Below the pieces are notes generated by a model that searched no databases, was not told where the DNA came from, and was given only the letters and a program-made list of their open reading frames with translations. A stretch of 12,623 bases of DNA from an uncultured Alistipes sp. GTDB lineage: Bacteria > Bacteroidota > Bacteroidia > Bacteroidales > Rikenellaceae. Positions 1 to 9,509 of the stretch are shown piece by piece. The stretch lies in contig CAMWJM010000011.1 in NCBI GenBank assembly GCA_947174575.1, positions 1 through 12,623 of the forward strand, written 5' to 3'. A program made the position numbers and the translations under genes. Every line of letters begins with the position of its first letter. The stretch's first letter is position 1.

Positions 1-396
1 GTTATAAACGAGCTTGTCCTTTTCGCTCAAGTCGAGTTTGATTTCGGGAGCCTCGCCGATCTCGAAGACGAATTCGAACTCCTTGCCGTTCTCGAAATCG
101 AAGTCGCCCTGCTCGTCGGAGGGGATCACGTCGCCCAAGTAGTCGATCTTCTCTTTCTGGAGGTAGTCGAAAGCGGCGTTCGACGCCGTGCGGTACGACT
201 GCTCGGCCAGGACACCCTTGCCGTACATCTTCTTGACGATACCCATGGGCACCATGCCGGGGCGGAAACCCGGAATGTTGGCCTTGCGGCGGTAGTCGCG
301 CAGCGCTTTCTCGACCTCCTGGGCGTAGTCGGCCTCCTCGACGGTTATGCGCAGCAGGGAGTTGTTCTCCTCGCGCTGTTCTCTTACGATTTTCAT
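1..396 (-). CDS. tig: Trigger factor, N-terminal part (cut by left edge)
   Basis: Ribosome-associated chaperone and peptidyl-prolyl isomerase that binds nascent chains at the exit tunnel. The 132 visible codons read MKIVREQREENNSLLRITVE, then contain NIPGFRPGMVPMGIVKKMYG at about residues 40-59. This matches the ribosome-binding signature loop of trigger factor (GFRxGxxP), in a form typical of Bacteroidetes. The later stretch, with acidic and aromatic segments (FEFVFEIGEAPEIKL), fits the end of the N-terminal ribosome-binding domain. The isomerase and C-terminal domains lie outside the window; family members are usually about 430-450 residues. The start is the only in-frame ATG near the promoter (complement of 394-396) and no Shine-Dalgarno sequence precedes it. 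A TAnnTTTG promoter lies about 56 bases upstream. The gene is divergent from the cyclase operon. Identification is from sequence motifs and is firm. Confidence 0.93.
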   Translation of the reverse strand, partial: MKIVREQREENNSLLRITVEEADYAQEVEKALRDYRRKANIPGFRPGMVPMGIVKKMYGKGVLAEQSYRTASNAAFDYLQKEKIDYLGDVIPSDEQGDFDFENGKEFEFVFEIGEAPEIKLDLSEKDKLVYN

Positions 397-451
397 GATG
401 AAAAGGTTTCTATGTTGTTTTCTCTTGCGTTCGATCGGCTGAATCGAGCGA

Positions 452-484
452 CAAAGGTACGAATATTCGGATGAAAAATGCAAC
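452..484 (-). promoter_or_regulatory. Bacteroidetes-type promoter for tig
   Basis: Read on the minus strand, TACCTTTG (complement of 452-459) is a perfect match to the Bacteroidetes -7 consensus TAnnTTTG. A partial -33 element, GTTG (complement of 481-484), lies 21 bases upstream of it, within the usual 19-23 spacing. This would place the transcription start near position 445 and give tig a leader of about 50 bases. A small inverted repeat (TCGAT 431-435 / ATCGA 443-447, 7-base loop) overlaps the predicted start point. Function is inferred from consensus and position only. Confidence 0.7.
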
Positions 485-500
485 ATTCGAAATGAAAAAT
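465..500. repeat. Two imperfect direct repeats around the tig -33 box
   Basis: ATTCGGATGAAAAAT (465-479) and ATTCGAAATGAAAAAT (485-500) share the core ATGAAAAAT at a 21-base period, about two helical turns. One copy lies between the tig -7 and -33 elements and the other just upstream of -33. This could be a regulator site or an A-rich upstream element. It could also be chance in an AT-rich spacer. No regulator can be named. Confidence 0.35.
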
Positions 501-553
501 TACGCGACGAAGCCCGTGCCGAACGGACTGCACGAGGGCGGGATTCAAATAAA

Positions 554-585
554 TTTGGCATTGCGATAGGTTCTTTGTATCTTTG
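554..585 (+). promoter_or_regulatory. Promoter P1 of the cyclase-metH-metF-amidohydrolase-rnr cluster
   Basis: TTTG at 554-557 and TATCTTTG at 578-585, separated by 20 bases, form a full match to the Bacteroidetes -33/-7 promoter (TTTG-N19-23-TAnnTTTG). Transcription would start near 590-592, leaving a leader of about 90 bases before the ATG at 682. That leader contains the inverted-repeat element and the second promoter. No riboswitch consensus, such as a B12 box, is visible in the leader. Confidence 0.72.
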
Positions 586-660
586 GCTTCGGCGAAGATA
601 CTCCAGTCTCGGCATAATCAAGCTATCGCTTGCTTCTGCGCTCGACTTTTCGTATCTTTG
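586..660. repeat. Imperfect inverted-repeat element between P1 and P2
   Basis: The outer arms GAAGATAC (594-601) and GTATCTTT (652-659) are complementary over 8 positions, with one G-T wobble. Inside them AGTC (605-608) pairs with GACT (644-647), and CAAGC (619-623) pairs with GCTTG (628-632) around a 4-base loop. A short CTTC/GAAG hairpin (587-590 / 594-597) sits at the predicted P1 start and competes with the outer arm. The right arm is itself the -7 box of promoter P2. From memory, spacers of this pattern recur in Bacteroidetes genomes, which suggests a dispersed promoter-carrying repeat; I could not verify this. Confidence 0.5.
629..660 (+). promoter_or_regulatory. Promoter P2, second tandem promoter of the same cluster
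   Basis: A second perfect -7 box, TATCTTTG, lies at 653-660, exactly 75 bases after the first. A weaker -33 element, CTTG (629-632), lies 20 bases upstream. Transcription would begin near 665-668, leaving only about 15 bases before the ATG at 682. Such a short leader is acceptable in Bacteroidetes, where initiation often does not use a Shine-Dalgarno sequence. The weaker -33 match makes P2 less certain than P1. Confidence 0.62.
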
Positions 661-681
661 CCCATTATTTATAGGTATGTT

Positions 682-1500
682 ATGAATACGAAATGGATAT
701 TGGCGCTTTCGGTCGCGTGGCTGGTCGCTTGCGGCGGCCGATCGACCGGTGCGGGCGCAGGCGAAGATGCCGCGAATGCGACGGCGGACAACGTCGTGGA
801 ACCTGTGGAGTACACCTATCGGGTGAAGGCGGTCTACCCCCATTCGACCGATGCTTATACGCAGGGATTGCAGTATGCGGGCGGCATGTTGTGGGAGGGT
901 ACCGGGCAGTACGGCCGTTCGGTGGTGCGTAAGATCGACCTGGCGACCGGACACAGCCGTACCGTGGTGCAGCTGCCTCGGTCGGAGTTCGGCGAGGGGA
1001 TCACGGTGCTCGAAGGCCGGCTCTACCAGCTGACCTGGCTGTCGAACACATGCCATGTCTACGACGTGAAACACAAAATGAAGAAGATCAATGATTTCAG
1101 CTATCCCGGCGAGGGCTGGGGCCTGACCACCGACGGGCGGAAACTCTACATGTCCGACGGCACGGCGAAGATCCATACGATCGATCCGATGACGTTCCGG
1201 CGCGAGCGCCGCGTGACGGTGACCTACAAGGGCGAGCCGGTCGATTACCTCAACGAGCTGGAGTGGATCGAGGGCAAGATCTGGGCCAATGTCTACACTT
1301 CGCAGCAGATCGCTATCATCGACCCCGAGTCGGGCGTCGTGGAGGGGGTGGTCGACCTCACGGGCATCTTGCCCCAGAGCGAAGTAGGCCCGACGACCGA
1401 CGTGCTGAACGGCATCGCTTACGATGCGGTGCAGAAACGGATTTTCGTGACGGGCAAGAACTGGAGCCGGCTCTTCGAAATCGAAATCCTGCCGAAATAG
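682..1500 (+). CDS. Glutaminyl-peptide cyclotransferase, plant/bacterial type, lipoprotein
   Basis: Converts N-terminal glutamine of peptides and proteins to pyroglutamate with release of ammonia. The 272-residue product starts MNTKWILALSVAWLVAC: a short basic N-terminus, a hydrophobic segment and a lipobox (LVAC, lipidated Cys17). It is therefore a membrane-anchored lipoprotein acting outside the cytoplasm. A Gly/Ala/Asp-rich linker (18-38) precedes a single beta-propeller domain of the glutamine cyclotransferase family (PF05096). Diagnostic blocks in order are AYTQGLQY, LWEGTGQYGRS, FGEGIT, YQLTW, EGWGLT, MSDGT, LNELEW, NGIAYD and VTGKNWSRLFEIE. I chose the ATG at 682 over an upstream in-frame TTG because it gives the signal peptide directly and lies downstream of both promoters. 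It is first in the cluster and ends 1 base before metH. In Bacteroidetes many signal-peptidase I products begin with Gln that is then cyclised (the 'Q-rule'), which fits this cell location. Confidence 0.9.
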   Translation: MNTKWILALSVAWLVACGGRSTGAGAGEDAANATADNVVEPVEYTYRVKAVYPHSTDAYTQGLQYAGGMLWEGTGQYGRSVVRKIDLATGHSRTVVQLPRSEFGEGITVLEGRLYQLTWLSNTCHVYDVKHKMKKINDFSYPGEGWGLTTDGRKLYMSDGTAKIHTIDPMTFRRERRVTVTYKGEPVDYLNELEWIEGKIWANVYTSQQIAIIDPESGVVEGVVDLTGILPQSEVGPTTDVLNGIAYDAVQKRIFVTGKNWSRLFEIEILPK

Positions 1501-1501
1501 C

Positions 1502-5103
<3,602 letters not shown>

Positions 5104-5107
<4 letters not shown>

Positions 5108-6069
5108 ACGCCACGGAGATCATACACAGTGCCTTGACGCAAGGCACGACCCGCTTCGCCTTCGAGTTGCTGCCGCCCCTGAAAGGCGACGGCATGGAGG
5201 GCATCTTCGCCGCGATCGATCCGCTCATGGAGTTCGATCCGGCCTATGTCAACGTCACGTTCCACCGCGAAATCCTCAAACAGACCCTGCGGCCCGACGG
5301 CACGGCCGAGCGGCATGCGGTGCGCCGTCGCCCCGGCACGGTGGGCATTTCGGCCGCCATACAGCAGCGCTACGGCGTGAAGACCGTGCCACACCTGATC
5401 TGCGGCGGGCTTTCGCGCTACGACATCGAGGATGCGTTGATCGACATGGATTTTCTGGGGCTGCACAGCGTGCTGGCGCTGCGGGGCGACAAGTCGCACG
5501 ACGAAGAGCGTTTCGTGCCGCATCCCCAGGGCCACGCCCATGCCGCCGATCTGGTGCGGCAGATCGCGGCGATGAATCGCGGCGAATTCGTCGACGGTCA
5601 GGTCGAGGAGTGCCACCACTCGAAGTTCTCGGTGGGTGTGGCGGGGTATCCCGAGACTCATGGAGAGGCCCTTTCGGCCGATGAAGACCTGCGCCGCCTC
5701 AAAGAGAAGGTCGACGCCGGGGCCGACTACATCGTGACGCAACTCTTCTACGACAACGCCTGCTTCTTCGACTTCGTGGCCCGCTGCCGCGCGATCGGGA
5801 TCGGGGTGCCGATCATCCCGGGCATCAAGCCTCTGGCGACGCTGCGGCATCTGACCTTGCTGCCCGAGACATTCGGGTGCCGCATCCCCGACGAATTGCA
5901 GCGCGAGGTCGAGGCCCACGCCGACGATAAGGCCGCCGTGCGGCAGATAGGCACCGAGTGGGCCATCGCCCAGAGCCGCGAACTGAAAGCGGCGGGCGTG
6001 CCCGTGCTGCACTACTATCCGATGGGCAAGGCCGAGAACATCATCGAAATAGCGAAAACGGTATTTTGA
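5104..6069 (+). CDS. metF: Methylenetetrahydrofolate reductase
   Basis: FAD enzyme that reduces 5,10-methylene-THF to 5-methyl-THF, the substrate of MetH. The 321-residue product is a single TIM-barrel domain, slightly longer than the roughly 300-residue E. coli MetF. The opening FAFELLPPLKGDGMEG carries the conserved catalytic Glu (Glu21). DFLGLHSVLALRGDKSHDEE contains the flavin-contacting Asp (Asp129). YIVTQLFYDN and VPIIPGIKPL are the usual substrate-site and barrel-end motifs. The insert after ALRGD (about 132-155, rich in His and charged residues) matches my recollection of Bacteroidetes forms. The ATG at 5104 overlaps the metH stop by 4 bases, which implies translational coupling. The pair gives a complete methyl-transfer module in fixed order. 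Confidence 0.95.
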
Positions 6070-6072
6070 CAA

Positions 6073-7182
6073 ATGGATCCTGTTTCTTTTCGTCGTCATC
6101 TGCATGCGCATCCCGAACTCTCGTTTCGGGAGCGGGAGACTGCGGCTTACATATCCGAACAACTGACTGCTGCGGGAATCGAACACCGCCCTGTCGCCGA
6201 AACGGGCATCCTGGCCCGCATCGAGGGGCGCCGAGCATGCGCCGACCGGCGGGCTGCGGTGCTGCGGGCCGATATCGACGCCCTGCCCGTCGAGGAGCGC
6301 ACTGGATTGCCCTATGCGTCGCAGAACGCCGGCGCGATGCACGCCTGCGGCCACGACGTGCATGCCGCGGTGCTCTATGGCGTGCTGCAGCGGTTGGCCC
6401 AGACGCCCGATTTCTGCGGCACCCTTTTCGGACTGTTCCAGCCCGGCGAGGAGTGCAACCCGGGCGGCGCCTCGCTGGTGCTGGCTGAAGAACCCTTTGC
6501 CGGCTACGACGTGCGGGCCGTCGTCGGCGAACATGTCGAGCCGCAGCTGGAGGTCGGGACGTTGGGGTTCCGGGCCGGGAAATACATGGCTGCGAGCGAT
6601 GAACTGCGCCTGTGGGTGCAGGGCATGGGCGGTCACGGTGCGTTGCGCAGCCAGCTCAAAGACCCCGTGGGAGCCGCGGCCGCGTTGGTCACGGCGCTGC
6701 TGGCGCTCAACGGGCCGGAATGCGTGGTCTCGATCGGCCGCGTCGAGGCGGCCGGAGCCACCAACGTGGTGCCCGACGAAGTGTATCTCGAGGGTACGCT
6801 CCGCACATTCGATGCTGCCGAACGCGACCGGCTCCACCGTCGGATCGCCGAGCTGGCGGCCGAGGTCGATGCCGTGCACGGGGTGCATACCGTGGTGGAC
6901 ATCGACTGCGGCTATCCGCCGGTGGTCAACGATGCCCGACTGGTCGAGCGGGCCGCGGCGCTGGCCGCAGCCTGCGGGTTGCAGGCGGAGATGCTGCCCT
7001 TGCGCACCACGGCCGAAGATTTCGGCCACTATTGCCGCCGCTATCCCTCGCTGTTTTATCGTCTGGGGGTAGGCGCGGCGGCCGGACGGCCCCACACGGG
7101 GAGTTTCGCGCCCGACGAGCGGGCGATCGACGTGGGCACGGACTTCATGACGAGTCTGGCTCTGCAAATCTTGAACGAATGA
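6073..7182 (+). CDS. M20-family amidohydrolase (carboxypeptidase/aminoacylase-like)
   Basis: Dinuclear-metal hydrolase of the M20D type (relatives: hippurate hydrolase, N-acyl-amino-acid and IAA-amino-acid amidohydrolases), cleaving an amide bond of an N-acyl or peptide substrate. The 369-residue product starts with FRRHLHAHPELSFRE, the usual N-terminal signature. Expected metal/catalytic residues are Cys92 and His94 (HACGHDVHA), Glu126-Glu127 (QPGEECNPGG), His154 (GEHVEPQL) and His341 (GRPHTGSF). The dimerisation (lid) domain is inserted at about 165-280 and includes GMGGHGALRSQLKDP. All key residues are present, so it should be active. There is no signal peptide, so it is cytoplasmic. It starts 3 bases after metF, and its stop overlaps the rnr start. 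The context does not reveal the substrate, and the family is too broad to assign one. Confidence 0.88.
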   Translation: MDPVSFRRHLHAHPELSFRERETAAYISEQLTAAGIEHRPVAETGILARIEGRRACADRRAAVLRADIDALPVEERTGLPYASQNAGAMHACGHDVHAAVLYGVLQRLAQTPDFCGTLFGLFQPGEECNPGGASLVLAEEPFAGYDVRAVVGEHVEPQLEVGTLGFRAGKYMAASDELRLWVQGMGGHGALRSQLKDPVGAAAALVTALLALNGPECVVSIGRVEAAGATNVVPDEVYLEGTLRTFDAAERDRLHRRIAELAAEVDAVHGVHTVVDIDCGYPPVVNDARLVERAAALAAACGLQAEMLPLRTTAEDFGHYCRRYPSLFYRLGVGAAAGRPHTGSFAPDERAIDVGTDFMTSLALQILNE

Positions 7183-9428
7183 TGAAACAGAAAAAACAGC
7201 GTTCCTCCAAAGGAACGAAGAAAAACGACCGGGCTTCGATGATTCTTCATCTGCTCCGAGAGTTTCCCAATAATAAGTTTTCGCTCAAACATCTGGCTTC
7301 GGCTTCGGGCGGCGCCTCCAAGGAGGGGCGGCGCGAGACGCTGGCCGTCCTCGACCGCCTCTACGAGGAGGGGATCGTGGAGGAGTGCGCCCGCGAGAAA
7401 TACCGCTTGACGCGCAAGCACCTGCCCCGGTACGAGGGCGTGGCCGAAATGACCTCCGGAGGTGCGATCTATGTGCGGGTCGAGGGGCTGGAGAGCGACA
7501 TTTTCGTCCATCCGCGCAACGCCTCGACGGCGCTCGACGGCGACCGCGTAGAGGCGGTGATCGTGCACCGCAGTTCCGACGGCAAGTCGGAGGGCGAGGT
7601 CGTGCGCATCGTCGAGCGGAGCCGCAAACCCTATGTCGGCGTGGCCGAGGTGGGGGCGCACCAGATCTTCGTGCGGGCCGATTCGCGCAGGATGCCGATG
7701 GACATCTATCTTTCGAAACGCGAGAACCCCGGGGTGTGCGACGGCGCGAAAGTGGCGGTGCGCATCGTCGACTGGCAGCCCGGCAGCAAAAGCCCCCTGG
7801 GCGAGTTGGTCGAGGTGCTCGGCATGGCCGGCGAAAACGACGCGGAGATGCACGCCATACTCTCGGAATACGGGTTGCCCTACCGCTTCGAAGAGGAGGT
7901 GGAGCGGGCCGCGGCGGCGATCGACGGGCGAATCGCTCCGGAGGAGATCGCCGCGCGCCGCGACTTCCGCTCCACGACGACGTTCACCGTCGATCCGGCC
8001 GATGCCAAGGACTTCGACGACGCCCTGTCGGTGCGCCGCGTGCGCGAGGGCGTGTGGGAAGTGGGCGTGCATATCGCCGACGTGACGCACTATGTGCGGC
8101 CCCGTTCGACGATCGACGACGAGGCCGTCGAGCGCGGCACGTCGGTCTATCTGGTCGACCGCACGGTGCCGATGCTGCCCGAGCGGTTGTCGAACGAGCT
8201 GTGTTCGCTGCGGCCCCATGAGGACAGCCTCTGTTTTTCGGCGGTCTTCACGCTCGATGAGCAGCTCGATATTCTGGACGAGTGGTTCGGCCGCACGGTG
8301 ATCCATTCCGACCGTCGGTTCACCTATGCCGAGGCGCAGGAGGTGATCGAGACGGGGCGCGGCGACTACGCCGAGGAGGTGTGCACGCTCGACCGGCTGG
8401 CCCGGGAGCTGCGGCGCCGGCGCTTCAAGGAGGGGGCCATCGGGTTCGACCGCGAGGAGGTGAAGTTCCGGCTCGACGAGGCGGGGCGACCCGTGGGGGT
8501 CTACTTCAAGGAGCAGACCGATTCGAATCGCATGATCGAGGAGTTCATGCTGCTGGCCAACCGCCGTGTGGCGGAGTTCTGCAGCTCGCGGCTCAACGAC
8601 AAGGGGCGCAAGGTGCCCCGCACGATGGTCTACCGCGTGCACGACGCGCCGAGCGAGGAAAAGCTGGATCGTTTCCGGCAGTTCATCTTGCGGTTCGGCC
8701 ACGTGTTCAAGGCGTCGAAAGGGCGCGCCGTGGCCCGCGAGATGAACAAACTGTTCGCCCAGGTCAAGGGGGCGACCGAGGAGAATGCCGTGACGACCAT
8801 GGCCGTGCGTTCGATGGCCAAAGCGTGCTACACGACCGACAACATCGGCCACTATGGCCTGGCGTTTCCCTACTATACGCATTTCACGTCGCCCATACGC
8901 CGCTATCCCGACATGATGGTGCACCGCCTGCTGGCACACTATCTGGCCGGCGGGAAGTCGGCCGACAAACAGACCCTCGAAGAGCTGTGCACCCGCTCGT
9001 CGGAGCGCGAGGCGATCGCGGCCGAAGCCGAACGCGCCTCGATCAAGTACAAGATGGTGGAGTTCATGAAAGAGCGCATCGGCGAGGAGTTCGAGGGCCA
9101 CGTTTCGGGCCTGACCGAGTGGGGCGTCTATGTCGAGCTGGAAGAGACGCACATCGAAGGCATGGCGTTCCTGCGCGACATCGAGGGCGACTGGTTCGAC
9201 TTCGACGAGCAGCGCTACGAGATCGTCGGCCGCACGACGGGCCGCCGCATGACGCTGGGCGACCCGGTGCGCATCCGCATCAAACGGGCCGACCTGCAGA
9301 AACGGCAGCTCGATTTCGAACTGTTGTTGGGCAAGGCCGGAAATCCCCGAAAATCGTCGCAGGCGACGAATGCGGCGAAGTCGGGCAAAAAAGCCGAAAT
9401 TTCCCGGGTGTCGCGTCGACGGAAATAA
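7179..9428 (+). CDS. rnr: Ribonuclease R (RNase II/RNB family 3'-5' exoribonuclease)
   Basis: Processive, Mg2+-dependent 3'-to-5' exonuclease that degrades structured RNA and takes part in rRNA and mRNA turnover. The 749-residue product has a Lys-rich start, a winged-helix-like segment (about 20-80, ending KEGRRETLAVLDRLYEEGIV), cold-shock domains (about 85-240) and an RNB catalytic domain. A C-terminal S1 domain (about 635-716, GEEFEGHVSGLTEWGVYVEL) and a basic Lys/Arg/Ser tail (717-749) follow. The active site is DPADAKDFDDALS with Asp272, Asp278, Asp280 and Asp281, in the same numbering as E. coli RNase R. The family signature HFTSPIRRYPDMMVHRLL is intact. The HTH, S1 and basic tail favour RNase R over RNase II. 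The start is ATG 7179, overlapping the upstream stop by 4 bases; ATG 7182 directly behind it is an equally possible start. It is the last gene of the cluster, followed by a hairpin terminator. Confidence 0.95.
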   Translation: MMKQKKQRSSKGTKKNDRASMILHLLREFPNNKFSLKHLASASGGASKEGRRETLAVLDRLYEEGIVEECAREKYRLTRKHLPRYEGVAEMTSGGAIYVRVEGLESDIFVHPRNASTALDGDRVEAVIVHRSSDGKSEGEVVRIVERSRKPYVGVAEVGAHQIFVRADSRRMPMDIYLSKRENPGVCDGAKVAVRIVDWQPGSKSPLGELVEVLGMAGENDAEMHAILSEYGLPYRFEEEVERAAAAIDGRIAPEEIAARRDFRSTTTFTVDPADAKDFDDALSVRRVREGVWEVGVHIADVTHYVRPRSTIDDEAVERGTSVYLVDRTVPMLPERLSNELCSLRPHEDSLCFSAVFTLDEQLDILDEWFGRTVIHSDRRFTYAEAQEVIETGRGDYAEEVCTLDRLARELRRRRFKEGAIGFDREEVKFRLDEAGRPVGVYFKEQTDSNRMIEEFMLLANRRVAEFCSSRLNDKGRKVPRTMVYRVHDAPSEEKLDRFRQFILRFGHVFKASKGRAVAREMNKLFAQVKGATEENAVTTMAVRSMAKACYTTDNIGHYGLAFPYYTHFTSPIRRYPDMMVHRLLAHYLAGGKSADKQTLEELCTRSSEREAIAAEAERASIKYKMVEFMKERIGEEFEGHVSGLTEWGVYVELEETHIEGMAFLRDIEGDWFDFDEQRYEIVGRTTGRRMTLGDPVRIRIKRADLQKRQLDFELLLGKAGNPRKSSQATNAAKSGKKAEISRVSRRRK

Positions 9429-9470
9429 GGAATGAATAGGCAGGTGTCGCTGCTGCCGATGACGAAGTAG

Positions 9471-9506
9471 GGGGAGGGGCATCGCCCCTCCCCGCATTCG
9501 AGTTTT
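9471..9506 (+). terminator. Hairpin terminator between rnr and the convergent gene
   Basis: GGGGAGGGGC (9471-9480) and GCCCCTCCCC (9484-9493) form a perfect 10-base-pair stem with a 3-base ATC loop. A short T-rich stretch (TTTTA, 9503-9507) begins about 9 bases past the stem on the plus strand. It lies 42 bases after the rnr stop and 16 bases beyond the stop of the convergent minus-strand gene. The T-tract is distant and short, so termination may depend mainly on the very stable stem. On the minus strand no T-run follows, but the hairpin could still protect or end that transcript. Confidence 0.75.
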
Positions 9507-9509
9507 ATC

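Noticed and set aside
583..681. N-terminal extension of the cyclase from a TTG at 583
   Set aside because: The extra 33 codons run through the promoter/inverted-repeat element and would bury the lipoprotein signal peptide inside the protein. The ATG at 682 gives a normal signal sequence.
397..681. Possible cobalamin, SAM or SAH riboswitch before the metH operon
   Set aside because: The P1 leader is only about 90 bases, too short for a cobalamin riboswitch. I see no B12 box or SAM/SAH-type conserved core, only the inverted-repeat element.
6612..7178. Upstream extension of the RNase R frame by 189 codons
   Set aside because: The frame stays open within the amidohydrolase gene but the translation is Arg/Gly-rich and unlike RNase R. 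Starting at 7179 places the catalytic aspartates at the same numbers as in E. coli RNase R.
9432..9470. Twelve-codon mini-ORF (MNRQVSLLPMTK) just after rnr, ending at the terminator stem
   Set aside because: An ATG-to-TAG run of this length is expected by chance. There is no ribosome-binding site or recognisable peptide family, and conservation cannot be assessed here.
7056..9497. 813-codon antisense frame opposite rnr
   Set aside because: Composition is His/Arg/Leu-rich as expected for the complement of GC-biased codons, and there is no family motif. It lies entirely opposite a well-supported RNase R gene. The same reasoning removes the antisense frames at 1358-3226, 3236-4879 and 5044-7167.
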